Shown here one piece after another: positions 50,501 through 56,742 of a stretch of 64,000 nucleotides of DNA (position 1 is its first letter; each line of letters opens with the position of its first letter). The notes beneath the pieces are model-generated. The model was not told the DNA's origin. It saw nothing but the letters and a program-made list of their open reading frames with translations, and ran no database searches. The translations under genes and the position numbers were made by a program. The DNA comes from Marthasterias glacialis. Taxonomy: Eukaryota > Echinodermata > Asteroidea > Forcipulatida > Asteriidae. The stretch covers positions 27,314,495 to 27,378,494 of the forward strand of contig OU452225.1 of the NCBI GenBank assembly GCA_911728455.2, given 5' to 3'.

Positions 50501-53064
50501 TTGGGGGTTGTAAAGGGAAGGGCTGGTTTTAACCACAAGAGAGTGGAAACACAAAAGACAAAATCAGAGGTGGGAAAAGGGAGAAAAGTAATTAATCAGT
50601 GAAGGAGACAAATTTAAAAGGGGGACTTCTCTGGAAAAAAGGAGATTTGCAAAGACAAAATGTAATGAATGATTTCCTTCTTAGATGTTAAGACCATTGG
50701 TTTGAATGGTCTGGATATGCCTTATCCACAGTTTCTCCCTACTCAGACAAACAGTCTCTCTGTGGTTACTGAGTGCTTAGGTAAATTGAATTTATAGTTA
50801 TACACAACTCATCCAGCTGCTGTGGATCATTACTGTTGAAATGGCTCTAGATGATGAAAGGTCACCAATGTGGAGGTGATCAGCCTCACTATGAAAAAGA
50901 TTTTCACCAACACCTGAGTCATTGAATGGTTAACTGCTACAGTGTTGTCTCATTGATAACCCATAAAGCAAAATTTGCAAGTGGGATCAATAAATAGTAT
51001 TTCAAACTAAAAATTAAAAAAAGTAAGTGTATGAAGCTGTTATTTATTAAGGCTTTAAGGTAGCTGATCACTTAGAAATGTTGCCAACGCCCCTACTGTG
51101 AGTGATGCACAGCAGTTTGACTTGATTGACAACATGCAATGTTTTAGCTGCAGATTGACTTTTAGGAGGAGCTGGTTTTACAAGTTTTCAATGTCGCATA
51201 AAAGAGATTTGTTTCAATAAACAATAACGCCTTCTTACTCAACAATATCAATATAACTTTTATAACACAAACTGAGACAACAGGAACTCTGACATGTAAA
51301 ATGTCCTAGATTTAGTCCTATTTGCATTAAAAACAGTCTTTTGAGTATGAAAGTATCATGTCTCCTAGCCCTGGTAGGACATAATCTTTGTTGTGGCCGG
51401 GATTGTATATTATATTTCTACAAGGTCACCAATGTGGTACTGATCAGCCCAGTATGAAAAAGATTTTCACCAACACCCATGTCATTGTTTGGTTAACTAT
51501 TACAGTGTTGCCTCATTGATATATATGTAACCCATAAAGCCAGATTTGCAAGTGGGATCAATAAAGAGTATTTCAAACAAAAAAATTATAAAAAGTAAGT
51601 GTATGAAGCTGTTATTTATAAAGGCTGTAAAGTAGCTGATCACTCAGAAATGTTGCCAACGCCCCTACTGTGAGTGATGCACAGCAGTTTGACCTGATTG
51701 ACAACATGCAATGTTTTAGCTGCAGATTAAATTTTAGGAGAAGCAGGGTCCAATTTCATAGAGCTGCTTAAGCACAAAAAGTTACTAAGCACAACAAAAT
51801 TATGCTTACCAGAATAAGGTTACAATTTCACATGTACATTTTGTTACTGGTATCCTGCTCACTTTCGCTAAGCAGCAAACATTAAGTAATATTTTCTTCT
51901 TAAGAAGCTGTATGAAATTGGGCCCAGGCTCTGCAAGTATTGAGTGGCAAATAAAAGAGCTTTGATTCAATAAAAATAATAGCTTCCTACTCAACCTAAG
52001 ACAGCAGGAACTGTGACATTAAAAATGTCAAAGGTTTGATCCCATTTGCATTTAAAAGTCTATTAAATCTAGCCCTGGTAGGATATCAGTCTCTGTTGCA
52101 CTGCACTGACGTCCTGGGTATAAAGCTTCCCTACAACTTGAAAATTACAAGAGTTGTTTTCTACTTCTTTTACCTGATGGTGGAGCTGAAAGTCCATTTG
52201 TGTATTCCTGGTACTTTAATACCACTCTCTGAATATATTTTGATTATCAGGATTGATATTAGACCTAAAATAAAATGCAAACTTGTACAAATGGTTCTCA
52301 ACTTAATGTAATTTTCATGTGAAGTTTTGAAATGCACATGCGCCAAATAAATTTTGCATCGCTCGCAAAATGCAACATGCAAATAAATTTGACGCACAAA
52401 TTTGAAACTTTGGCAGACCGAAGCGTGCAGTTTTGTGCACACATGTTGAATTTGCACATTGCCAACACACCTGCTGGCTGTAAAATGGGCACAGGTGCTA
52501 CGTTAACCAGGGAACGATACTTGAATGTGCGCATGTGTGCAAGTTTTCACACACAGATTCGGCCACGAAAGTTACAATGGAGAAATAAATTTTCACTTTA
52601 TTTCCCAAAATAATGTCATTCAAGGACAAAATTAAAAATTCTTGAATGCAGCAGTCATGGAGTTTCATCTATCTTATGAGGTATAAATATGAAAATAAAA
52701 AATTTCAACACAAGCACGAGAGCTTTATACCCTGGACTCCGTCTCGTATGCAACAGAGGAGTCCAACCTGGGATATATGTCTCCCTGAAAATGCTACAAG
52801 CTTTTGTAATAAGAAAACAAAAATTTGTTAGTAAAGAATTTTGATGATTTTTTCCTCAAAAATCTTAGTAAAAAGTTCACATAATGAAAAATGTATATAT
52901 CATCATTTGTTTCAGTGTGCTTAATGTCAAAGCATGTAGGATGACTTCGACTGAACTTCAGATGATGATACAAAGCAAGAGTCAACTTGGGAAATTATGC
53001 CAAGACTGACTGAACAAACATTAGACTTACCACCAAGAAGAGCCAAGAATAGAAAGGGACCCAT
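14291..53064 (-). CDS. Secreted fibrinogen/discoidin multidomain protein (13 exons, 899 aa predicted)
   Basis: Exons in transcript order: 53064-53031, 31835-31692, 30599-30469, 29096-28838, 27885-27560, 25557-25419, 19960-19632, 19036-18895, 18404-18070, 17625-17487, 16921-16599, 15760-15622, 14550-14291. They sum to 2700 nt and stay in frame throughout; every boundary has AG/GT. Predicted order: signal peptide (about 1-20), linker to about 60, FBG N-terminal part (61-189), four FA58C domains (190-344, 345-501, 502-659, 660-813), FBG C-terminal part (814-899). FBG domains of this type are ligand-recognition modules of secreted lectins (ficolin/tachylectin-like), and FA58C domains bind membranes, glycans or collagen. 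An extracellular recognition or adhesion role is inferred from that family knowledge. Having the FBG domain split by the discoidin cassette is odd. Without transcripts, the link from exon 12 to exon 13 is the least certain step; exon 12 could instead read through to a nearby stop. Confidence 0.8.
14800..15580 (-). repeat. Degenerate SINE copies in intron 12
   Basis: Three related blocks (about 14815-15080, 15120-15250, 15270-15580) share ACTGCCAGAAACACNGGGGC, CCTTCTCYTAGTGA, CCAAAGGACAAAGCAATAA and GAGCTTGAGTCCAGTGCACT. They correspond to the tRNA-Leu-like SINE at 36507-36843 and 48405-48712. Confidence 0.5.
15622..15760 (-). CDS. Exon 12: discoidin domain 4, second part
   Basis: This exon is 139 nt, phase 0 in and 1 out, acceptor CATTCACAG, donor GTAAAT (the homologous exon 6 has GTAAGT). 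It encodes NTDRDTPVTNILKQPIQARY and IRIKPTAWNEYPALRIELLG, then TAC (Tyr) where the other three domains have Cys, so the terminal disulfide of domain 4 is lost. If the weak donor is not used, the frame continues 8 codons past it to a TAA and the protein ends in SKYSDLGF without the second FBG part. Confidence 0.82.
15854..16548. mobile_element. TTAA-associated element in intron 11
   Basis: The left end is TTAACCCTATCAGTCC. The right end, inverted, reads AATCCTTTCAGTCCCAT and has lost its TTAA. The paralogous intron beside exon 6 (about 25655-25665) lacks it, so that site serves as an approximate empty site. A related copy lies at about 56370-56742 (right end GGTCTGAAGGGGTTAA). Confidence 0.55.
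16599..16921 (-). CDS. Exon 11: discoidin domain 4, first part
   Basis: This exon is 323 nt, phase 1 in and 0 out, acceptor TTTGTTTTCAG, donor GTAAGA. It encodes RFCGQKLGIGDSTIPDDR then ITASSEWNSQHQPSNAR, DSWLQVDMGTEPVQIEGVIT and YYVTKYQVQHSYEK. It is very similar to exon 5. Its last 50 nt and adjoining intron are also similar to the dead exon at 25702-25751. Confidence 0.9.
17487..17625 (-). CDS. Exon 10: discoidin domain 3, second part
   Basis: This exon is 139 nt, phase 0 in and 1 out, acceptor ATTGTGACAG, donor GTTTGT. It encodes MIRMNATSTTEATSMFHPTI then TARYIRIKLNQTDGSLWIQV and ELLGCK, closing the third FA58C domain. The Asn in NATS is a potential N-glycosylation site. Confidence 0.88.
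18070..18404 (-). CDS. Exon 9: discoidin domain 3, first part
   Basis: This exon is 335 nt, phase 1 in and 0 out; the acceptor is TCTGATATAG, weaker than its sisters, and the donor is GTAAGA. It encodes ECWFCLQLLGMGDGTIPDNR then ITASS, WLEIDLEIKVIVEGIMMLQG and YEYQLEYSDDQSTWFTM. An additional Cys precedes the usual first Cys (ECWFC), and NCQASNAR and GWCPDSS add another probable disulfide. Confidence 0.88.
18895..19036 (-). CDS. Exon 8: discoidin domain 2, second part
   Basis: This exon is 142 nt, phase 0 in and 1 out, acceptor CCTTCACAG, donor GTAAGG. It encodes RFPGNSDPHTRVTHMFKVGI then RARYIRIIPTRYHGTRPSMR and IELLGCN, the C-terminal FA58C strands with the conserved terminal Cys. It is one codon longer than the other closing exons. 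Confidence 0.88.
19632..19960 (-). CDS. Exon 7: discoidin domain 2, first part
   Basis: This exon is 329 nt, phase 1 in and 0 out, acceptor TGTCTTCTCAG, donor GTATGA. It encodes GGHCGHSLGMQDGSIPNER then ITTSS, and later WIQVDLQGLTLIQGVIAQG and VTEFLVSNSINGQDW. It has two extra Cys (EDHCPEN and GGWCPTES), likely a second disulfide, as in domain 3. This domain is more diverged from domains 1 and 4. Confidence 0.9.
20305..20540. repeat. Inverted-repeat element with two perfect palindromes
   Basis: GTACACATGTGTAC at 20328-20341 and GTCCACATATATGTGGAC at 20508-20525 sit near diverged inverted ends (AAACCCTTTGGTGC against GAAACCTTAATAGC). It lies in intron 6. Confidence 0.4.
20541..22751. other. 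Intron 6 sequence without further features
   Basis: AT-rich; contains a poly(G) run (about 22091-22102) followed by GATAGGGTTAA, which is the end of a TTAA element like that at 9690-9708. No exon-like sequence is recognised. Confidence 0.35.
22752..24896. mobile_element. TAGACC-type inverted-repeat element, interrupted
   Basis: The left end TAGACCAATTGCACGACC and right end (inverted) TAGACTGATTGCACGACC are followed on both sides by a CACGTGACC/CATGTGACC motif. About 835 bp belong to this element; the rest is a nested insertion at 23176-24482. Partial relatives lie at 1665-2116, 38437-39114 and 40431-41180. No transposase is present. Confidence 0.65.
23176..24482. mobile_element. Nested 1307-bp element with CTA duplication
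   Basis: Terminal inverted repeats are AGCCCTTTTCACAC, flanked by CTA at 23173-23175 and 24483-24485. The related copy at about 38690 reads TATACATAGCCTTG straight through, so it shows the empty site. Inside, 23520-23780 repeats CTATTGGCTGAATT, an inverted CCAAT motif, several times. Confidence 0.7.
25419..25557 (-). CDS. Exon 6: discoidin domain 1, second part
   Basis: This exon is 139 nt, phase 0 in and 1 out, acceptor TTTGACAG, donor GTAAGT. It encodes NTDRDTPVTNIFKQPIQARY, IRIKPTAWNEFPELRIELLG and a final Cys-Arg. These are the typical FA58C closing strands (ARYIRI.P..W....LRIELLGC). It is about 90% identical by eye at nucleotide level to exon 12. The neighbouring intron contains a broken copy of a first-part exon, so this exon may originally have been paired with another one. 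Confidence 0.88.
25702..25751 (-). pseudogene. Broken copy of a discoidin first-part exon
   Basis: Minus-strand reading gives SIWQHVIGTSTSSPQ followed by GTGGGA at the donor position. This matches the last 16 codons of exon 11 (SIWHHVIGTSTSSPE, donor GTAAGA). The adjoining intron sequence (25660-25701) is also homologous to that beyond exon 11 (about 16556-16598). The rest of the exon is missing: sequence identity stops where a foldback element begins (about 25755), and the lost half is not found on its other side. It is therefore a relic of an additional discoidin unit, not a usable exon. Confidence 0.75.
25755..26231. mobile_element. Foldback (long inverted-repeat) element in intron 5
   Basis: The ends are inverted repeats of about 100 bp: left GTCTGTCAGAGAGGGAGTGA, right (reverse complement) GTCCGTCAGACAGAGAGTGA, with the match continuing through TGTACTTTAAACNCACCTGA. 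A second inverted pair lies near the centre (about 25925-25970 against 25995-26045, CATTTCCAATTTGCGC type). The 89-codon minus-strand open frame inside is a by-product of this symmetry. No clear target-site duplication was seen. It abuts the broken discoidin exon. Confidence 0.65.
26329..26469 (+). other. Unassigned 46-codon open frame in intron 5, opposite strand
   Basis: ATG to TAA on the plus strand, including CTDGASWDVMNITPDLIAAS and ending MREERE. A GTGAGT follows codon GAG near the end and a TTCAG precedes the middle part, so it can also be read as an internal exon (about 26354-26461). I do not recognise it. All three plus-strand frames are fairly open here, so it could be chance. Confidence 0.25.
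27560..27885 (-). CDS. Exon 5: discoidin domain 1, first part
   Basis: This exon is 326 nt, phase 1 in and 0 out, acceptor TTTTGTTTCAG, donor GTAAGA. It starts GRYCGHHLGIGDRSIADDR followed by ITASS, the standard FA58C opening (C..LGMxDGxI.D..ITASS), and continues through DSWLQVDMGSEPVQIEGVIT to YYVTHYQVQYSIDG. The Cys near the start should pair with the Cys at the end of exon 6. It closely resembles exon 11 of domain 4. Confidence 0.9.
28057..28699. mobile_element. TTAACCAG element in intron 4
   Basis: The left end is TTAACCAGTAGGC and the right end, inverted, is TTAACCAGTTGTCG. The interior matches the 29637 and 30864 copies in opposite orientation (GCATCAAGAGGCTTCCACC here against GGTGGAAGCCTCTTGATACG at about 29932). 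The open frames at 28080-28788 belong to it. Confidence 0.55.
28838..29096 (-). CDS. Exon 4: FBG domain, central part
   Basis: This exon is 259 nt, phase 0 in and 1 out, acceptor TTTATTTTCAG, donor GTATGT. It encodes VVQRRYDGSVNFNRSWADY followed by KNGFGLLDGEFWLGNEILHK, the most conserved FBG signature, then WTIRMDLTNEHG and, at the end, YTLSYGYSSVQPT. The encoded part stops where canonical FBG domains have the GGYSGxAGD loop just before the NGMxFST strand. The missing remainder is found in exon 13, 14 kb downstream, after eight discoidin exons. Confidence 0.92.
29637..30388. mobile_element. TTAACCAG element in intron 3
   Basis: It begins TTAACCAGTTGCTGCC and ends near AATTGGTTAA (30379-30388), where the inverted repeat is diverged. 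It shares GGCACAAAGAAACC and CCGAAATACAATGAA-type interior with the copies in introns 2 and 4. It ends about 80 bp from the exon 3 donor. Confidence 0.5.
30469..30599 (-). CDS. Exon 3: start of FBG domain
   Basis: This exon is 131 nt, phase 1 in and 0 out, donor GTAAGT. It encodes the conserved FBG opening: DCQALFDAGYTEDGIYTIYP, then VSCDMTRHTGWI. The Cys in DCQ and the Cys in SCDM are the first conserved disulfide pair of the family. The short exon and the phase-0 cut after GWI are consistent with FBG genes where the next exon starts VVQRR. Confidence 0.9.
30864..31673. mobile_element. TTAACCAG element in intron 2
   Basis: Ends are TTAACCAGTTGCTGCCTG and, inverted, TTAACCAGTTGCTGCTGG; length is 810 bp. 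The centre contains sequence shared with the TAGACC-type element (GGAATATTTTTCGCAGATTT, ACAATCATCCTGTGCC). It stops 18 bp from the donor of exon 2. Confidence 0.65.
31692..31835 (-). CDS. Exon 2: end of signal peptide and linker
   Basis: This exon is 144 nt, acceptor TTTCTTCAG, donor GTGAGC, phase 1 in and 1 out. It completes the signal peptide and encodes a linker (SKMIVHHFGPPPDGYTTGQ and onward) ending in RNRCPSTQQ just before the FBG domain. The linker has one Cys and no collagen-like or coiled-coil repeats, unlike ficolins and fibrinogens. Its donor lies only 18 bp from the end of a TTAA-flanked repeat (30864-31673). Confidence 0.8.
31836..33329. other. Start of intron 1 (transcript-downstream end)
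   Basis: AT-rich with G-rich tracts (about 32205-32225, 32420-32430) and a short duplication (TGCATGATGGATGACTGTT near 32290 and 32675). No gene is supported. Confidence 0.35.
33330..36200 (+). repeat. Composite repeat: hairpin, T-tract, CRE palindromes, GGAAGT array
   Basis: A hairpin at 33377-33405 (AGGTGTTCGGGC arms) is followed by a T-tract, GATGACGTCATC at about 33550, a 200-bp segment shared with 117-310, paired CRE motifs at 35041-35065, and a tandem array (35430-36000). It ends with the hairpin AGTTTTTGTG/CACAAAAACT at 36168-36191, followed by CTAG. Boundaries are tentative and the class is unknown. Confidence 0.45.
35430..36000 (+). repeat. ~130-bp tandem array carrying GGAAGT palindromes
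   Basis: Five units contain TGACCTCTGTGACNTCTACT, then ACTTCCGGT and ACCGGAAGT arranged as an inverted pair around a short spacer, then AGCTC and GAACATGATTCTTTCACC. The GGAA core is an ETS-type binding motif (known motif; use here is inference). Confidence 0.65.
36430..36843 (-). mobile_element. tRNA-Leu-like SINE with (ATT)n tail
   Basis: On the minus strand: GTGGCCGAGCGGTTAAG (A box) at 36843-36820, GGGTTCGAGTCCCGG (B box) about 60 nt later, then a conserved body (CTTTGTCCTTCGGATGGGAC, GTGCACGTAAAAGAACCC) and an ATT/AAT microsatellite tail (36430-36500). Cloverleaf-like head and body are typical of a tRNA-derived SINE. Confidence 0.75.
37193..37260 (+). repeat. tRNA-like SINE head
   Basis: GGTAGTCTAGTGGTCTGGTC and CATGGATTCAATCCCACCGA are spaced like A and B boxes. 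Pairing of the acceptor and anticodon arms is poor. Confidence 0.4.
37261..38436 (+). repeat. Low-copy sequence ending in a short hairpin
   Basis: It runs into an A-rich tract (38150-38162) and the hairpin ATCAGCC-TGC-TTC-GCA-GGGGCTGAT at 38180-38204. No gene is supported. Confidence 0.35.
38437..39114 (+). mobile_element. Left-truncated copy of TAGACC-type element
   Basis: It matches 22915-23175 and 24486-24896 continuously, ending GCGCAATCAGTCTA. It lacks the nested insertion and gives its empty site (about 38690). The open frames at 38538-39083 belong to the repeat. Confidence 0.65.
40431..41180 (+). mobile_element. TAGACC-type element copy with internal insertion
   Basis: The left end is TAGATCGATTGCAAGACC, then ATCACGTGACC. 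Sequence homologous to 22858 onward resumes at about 40948 (ATGTCATCTCAGCTGATGG). The 470 bp between is an insertion that includes the long hairpin at 40787-40945. Confidence 0.55.
40787..40945. repeat. Long near-perfect hairpin, ~68-bp arms
   Basis: Arms 40787-40855 and 40878-40945 are inverted copies with only a few mismatches and a 22-bp loop. They share GCACGTCTATGCACCCC and GGGCCTGTGAGTGACCAG. Both strands yield similar open frames because of the symmetry. Confidence 0.8.
42134..42190 (-). repeat. tRNA-like SINE head
   Basis: On the minus strand TAGCCTATAGAGCACCTGC then GCAGGTTCAAATCCAACTC resemble A and B boxes; a CCTGC/GCAGG stem surrounds TTGTAAACT. No full cloverleaf is formed. Confidence 0.4.
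42191..46690 (+). repeat. Dispersed low-complexity repeat family, several copies
   Basis: Blocks at 42200-42840, 44300-44860 and 45900-46690 share GGGTTTCAACAGCATTGCTG, GATTGTTTTGGGGT, AGATTTCAATATTGATTCTG and TATTGAAGAGTGATATTGAT. Further copies are at 56990-57440, 58490-59010 and 59545-59790. The hairpin at 42842-42874 (AGCTGTTTCGC arms) starts another hairpin/T-tract/CRE module with TGACGTCATAATGACGTCAT at about 43052. No genes are recognised in it. Confidence 0.55.
45182..45518 (+). other. Overlapping ~100-codon open frames, unassigned
   Basis: The plus frame includes NKVFPVFEKPNKQTLNKGGT and RRSVVRTGEEGEVSDCSPSL; the minus frame overlaps it fully. Lying between repeat copies, with no splice context and no recognised motif, neither is supported as a gene. 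Confidence 0.15.
47020..48840. repeat. GAGGGAACAAAATAA low-complexity repeat, TTTA tract, 44-bp unit relics and SINE
   Basis: Imperfect repeats of TTTCGAGGGAACAAAATAA cover 47040-47330, 47460-47510 and 48740-48830. A (TTTA)n microsatellite is at 47340-47385. Diverged units of the 60-62 kb minisatellite are at 48170-48370 (GATTTAGAGGGAACTGGGCA, ATCAGGTTGTACTTGAAACA). Confidence 0.5.
48405..48712 (-). mobile_element. Second tRNA-Leu-like SINE copy
   Basis: It matches the SINE at 36507-36843 (GAAACCAAGGATGCCTCATA, GTGCACTACCAATCCTAGTA, ACAACACCAGAACTTGAGTT) with several small deletions, and an ATT tail at 48393-48410. Confidence 0.7.
49888..49932. repeat. Perfect 19-bp hairpin containing CCAAT/ATTGG
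   Basis: Arms 49888-49906 and 49914-49932 are exactly complementary with a 7-nt loop. Each arm includes GATTGGGTTG or its complement. Surrounding DNA shows no matching terminal repeats. Confidence 0.75.
50870..52160 (+). repeat. Tandem duplication of ~555 bp in intron 1
   Basis: Copy 1 (about 50870-51405) and copy 2 (about 51424-52100) share TATGAAAAAGATTTTCACCA, GAAATGTTGCCAACGCCCCT and CTAGCCCTGGTAGGA. The distal third is also present at 47575-47790. Copy 2 carries a later foldback insertion at 51748-51925. Confidence 0.7.
51748..51925. mobile_element. Foldback MITE flanked by AGG
   Basis: Ends are GTCCAATTTCATAGAGCTGC and, inverted, GGGCCCAATTTCATACAGCT. AGG lies directly on both sides (51745-51747, 51926-51928). 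Copy 1 of the tandem duplication lacks the insert. A relative is at 60446-60565. Confidence 0.65.
52300..53024. other. Intron 1 sequence next to exon 1
   Basis: 52320-52460 is rich in TTTGCAC/GTGCAAA and ATTTTGC inverted words, which produces open frames on both strands. No gene signal was seen. Confidence 0.35.
53031..53064 (-). CDS. Exon 1: start codon and signal peptide
   Basis: This exon is 34 nt, ending in a strong GTAAGT donor (53030-53025), phase 1. The start context has A at -3 and G at +4 (ATCATGG). With exon 2 it encodes MGPFLFLALLGVILIELT, a short N-region and a hydrophobic core typical of a cleavable signal peptide, so the product should enter the secretory pathway. It is too short to show in an open-frame scan. 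A 21.2 kb intron separates it from exon 2. Confidence 0.75.
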
Positions 53065-53257
53065 GATGTCCTCTTCACTGATGAAAAATGATGATCAGCA
53101 GAGACAGTCAGAGTTCTGAAACTATGTGGAGTCTCCTGAGGAACGAAATAGCAACACGATCAACAGAGGCAGACAGCGATCTGAAACTGAGGTGAGATAA
53201 TTACTTGTGTTTTTCAACAGCTCCTTTCCTTGCCCTGAGTAATTCAAACTACCTCCA

Positions 53258-53316
53258 GCATTTATATACGTGTACGTATGCCTTGCTTGTTTGTGCCGGA
53301 GAGTGTCAGCCAATCA
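53258..53316 (-). promoter_or_regulatory. Core promoter: TATA box plus inverted CCAAT box
   Basis: On the minus strand a TATATAAA motif occupies 53268-53261. An ATTGG (inverted CCAAT) lies at 53314-53310, about 45 bp further upstream. Initiation about 30 bp after the TATA box would fall near 53235 and give a 5' UTR of about 170 nt before the ATG at 53064. Position relative to the signal-peptide exon is what makes these motifs credible; no transcript start is available. Confidence 0.5.
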
Positions 53317-54788
53317 GAAACAGACATGTTGTGGATTTGTTTTTTAAAGCACTTTCATTGGACTGTTGTATAGCTAGATTGGTATGACACTCACTGTCAC
53401 CGATCTGCTAGACACTTTCTGCTGGTCTTTGCCTTTTAATTCTAAATTCTTTTACGGAAATTCAGTTTTGTATTTACTAGATTTGATGAACAGTATTGTT
53501 TGTAAAATGATTTATTCACACAGGACATTCGTTCATGTCCCCTTTTCGGAGCGGGAGGTCTGGACAACCGTTCCTATCATGTACCGGATGCCTAGCGGCA
53601 TTAAACCAAGCATGATTTAACTTTGGCTCAACAACATTCCAATGGCAGGTTGACCAACTGGGCTTAATTAGCATCAGGAAAGAGGCATTGTTATACCGCA
53701 TGGTTCACGAATATATCCATTCTCGGTTTGATAACCAAACCATGCGCTTGGGTCGTTTTTTCCTTTGCACATATAATTTACGGAATTTCAATTTTGTATT
53801 TACTGCATTCTTGGCCGATCACAAAAGGAAAGATTAGATTTTGGCAGAAGCAGAGAAGCTGGACTGATTGGTATAGTTCAGTCTCACATGTCAAAATGGG
53901 TGCCCTATACATAAATATTTGAAAAAAGTTTTTATTTGATTTGTAGAAGATCCAAGTTTTTCAGTCTGAGTCACAAATTACAAATCTGAGCTAATCTTTA
54001 GGGTTGAATCTAAGCCATTCTTTAATCTGACTTGATTCAAGTCAAGATTAGCTCCATCCTGTCAGTTGTGCCATCCTAAGTATTGATTATCTTAAGTAAC
54101 TGTTTTATGTAAAAATCTACGTACAGAGCAAAAAGTAAAATGAATTGGGTTATCATCACATTTTTGTTTTTCAATTTATCCAAAACTTTATCCTTGGGAT
54201 TCCTTTTTAACAAAGTAAATACAATATATCTTACCACGGAATGAGCAGATATCTTAAACGGCTGTTTCGTGTATTTTATACTTATTTTTAGCAAACTGCT
54301 TTAGCAGGATGTGAGCCTACGTAATACTAGCCTTGACCAAGGCTGTCTTTGCGCTTTTCCTTAGCCCTGAGTTATCCATGCACGGAGTCCTTAAGGACAA
54401 TACCCACTCGCACACCCACACAGTCCACACACGGAGTCCATTAGGACGACAGCCTCAATGCATTTGTAAGTGAAAGCTTATGTGTTTCTTTAGTTTCCTG
54501 TTGGATTTCAAACGACTAGATGTGGGCGGTTCATTTTATTGGATGGCCAATCACAGGCTCGTAGCTTTGACCACAGAGCAAGGACTTTGACCCCCGCAGT
54601 AACCTTTGCACATATGGTTGTGTAACTCACTATGCACTCTATAGGTTGGTTGTTTTGTGGACAAAATGACCTTTTTGTGGGAAATTTTTGATCATAGAGC
54701 AACAGAGTCTGTTCCTTGCTCTATAGAAATAACAAACGGTCGTCAAATCGGGGCTGCTGACAAGCTACAAATTAATGATATTCATTCA
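53317..54788. other. DNA upstream of the promoter
   Basis: No supported gene. CACGGAGTCC-TTAGGAC is duplicated at about 54379-54395 and 54434-54450. Regulatory elements may be present but cannot be identified by eye. Confidence 0.3.
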
Positions 54789-54892
54789 GGTATGGATTTC
54801 ACAAAGTAATAGGAATAGTCTTATCTCGATTTAGGACGAGTAACTAGTCCTAACTTATAGGACTAATCATAAGTTAGGACTAGCCCACCCCA
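54789..54892. mobile_element. Second TAGGACTAGT foldback element
   Basis: GGTATGGATTTCACAAAGTA at the start and the TAACTTATAGGACTA, CATAAGTTAGGACTAG core match the copy at 7072-7185; the right end is shortened. Confidence 0.55.
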
Positions 54893-55269
54893 AAGCAGAG
54901 ACAGTCCTTCAACATTTCAAGTAGGCCTACTTTCAATGCTGTCCTAGGAAAAGCAAATAATTACATACATTTAAACTGAGTGATAATATTCCAGAAGGCA
55001 ATCACTGAAGGGCATGACACAATTTTTTTATTTTGCCTACTGAAAATAGTGAATGCGATATTTTCAGGCAGCCCAGTCATTACAGTTATATCTTTCTGAA
55101 TGCGTGTACACATTGTAAGCAACATACTGTGTTTGACTTCTTAGCGAGGAGTCGTTAGGTCAAACAAGAACCAATGAGAATACTTTTTAAAATGACATTA
55201 GCATAATGAGCTCTGCCTTGTATACAAGTATGTAAGTATCATGGCGCGACAACAAATGGTCAGACACAC

Positions 55270-55530
55270 ACAACTATACTGTACATGTACATAAACATGC
55301 ATTATACGTGTAAATGTGCGGTATGTAACAATGTATGGATTCAGTCAAAGTGAGCTTTGGGGTGCACTGGAGTTTGTGGCAGCGGCTAAGTGGGAGGAAA
55401 AACAACAATGCAAGAGCCTCTATTTGCAATTTACACCGTCCGGCCGGTGCGTCTTGATCAAGGCTAATGTAATACCAATTTTGCCTGTCTGTCCGCCCAG
55501 CCGACTGGCTGTTCGCATTCAATAGATGTT
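55270..55530. other. Locally GC- and CpG-richer stretch, overlapping open frames
   Basis: Plus frame includes YGFSQSELWGALEFVAAAKW; minus frame includes SLDQDAPAGRCKLQIEALAL. Neither is recognised. On the minus strand TTTTTCCTCCCACTTAG could be an acceptor. Unresolved. Confidence 0.15.
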
Positions 55531-55679
55531 AAAGTTGAAGCATCAAGCTTCAACATTTATGTTTTTAGTTGTTAAATGGAATCTAAAAGCCCTAAATGAA
55601 ACCTTTATACAGTGACAGCCATGTGTTGTGTTTTTAAATTTGAACTGACCTGCAACAAGACAATAGATATGTTGCATTA

Positions 55680-56200
55680 AACAAACAAATACAAAACTGA
55701 TGAGTATGTCACCAGTTCAAGTTGACTGACCTGAAACAATGAACACCTTAAATGAACTCCTACCAACACACAGATTCCAATGTAAACAAAAACTCACGGG
55801 AATGTCATCAGTTACAGTTGAATGACCTAAAACACTGAAAACATTGAATGGTCATAACTCTCTTGCATCGATGTACTGACTTGAAACTTGAATCAAATAC
55901 TGCTACTGACATGCAGATTCAAATGAAAAGATAAACCTCATGATGATGACACCAGTACCAGTTGAATGAAAACCTTGAATGGTCTTAATTCCTTATTGCA
56001 ATGATGTACTGACCATCATTTGTTCCTAACCTAAAAAAAACTTTTCCCTTTTGGCCCTCCTTCATCTAGGCCCCTTTGCCACCTTCCAAACCAACCAGGC
56101 AGTGGTCAAGTGAATGCTTGTTATTGTCCTTGCCCTGTTTAATATCAGTTGATCCGAAGGATCCGTTTTTTCTACTTGCTCTCTTTTTTCCATTTGGCAA
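55680..56200 (+). repeat. ~115-bp tandem repeat
   Basis: Three to four diverged units share ACCAGTTCAAGTTGA-type, ATGACCTAAAACACTGAAAA-type and CAGATTCAAATG words, ending near the small hairpin GATCCGAAGGATC (about 56152) and a T-rich tract. Confidence 0.45.
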
Positions 56201-56369
56201 TCTGCAGCTTTTCCTGCTTTTTTTTTGTAGTTGACACGTTCAAAAGAGAAGGAAATTGTAAAGATATGAAGTTGTTACCTAGTCTGACAAGCAGAAAAAC
56301 AGATCGGAAATGGTGGCCCGATTAAATTCCTAGTGTGCATTTTATTTTCAAGTTATAACTTCAGGCCAA

Positions 56370-56742
56370 AACTTGATTTCCCTCTGTGATTTCTCTTCTG
56401 GAATACTGGTGACTTTGCAGAGTTTATACTAGTTATTCAGGTGTGTATATAACAATTAATCAATGAAATTATCTTATATCGGTAGCTGTTTGCATCATAT
56501 TTTGTAACATTTGTGGAACTGTGAAAATAACCTCGATGTACAATAACCAGAAGTCACAGAAGTCAACAAAACCTACCGAGAAATAAAGACATTGAACTGA
56601 TGAACATTATCCCAAAATATTGTGACAAAATAATTAACCGTAATTTTTTGATGTAAACACACAATAAGTTGTTGAGTTTGAAAAAGTATGGGGGATGTGG
56701 AGGTAACTGTGTACAAAGTACATGGGTCTGAAGGGGTTAATG
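56370..56742. mobile_element. Partial copy of the intron 11 TTAA element
   Basis: It shares CACACAATAAGTTGTTG and GTAACTGTGTACAAAGTA with 16440-16530 and ends GGTCTGAAGGGGTTAA. The left end is not resolved. Confidence 0.5.

Noticed and set aside
50390-50602. 70-codon Lys/Glu-rich plus-strand open frame
   Set aside because: The underlying DNA is purine-rich low complexity, without splice sites or a recognisable motif.
52298-52613. Overlapping 78-95 codon frames on both strands next to exon 1
   Set aside because: Inverted short words (TTTGCAC, ATTTTGC) depress stops on both strands; neither frame has a domain signature or splice fit to the gene.
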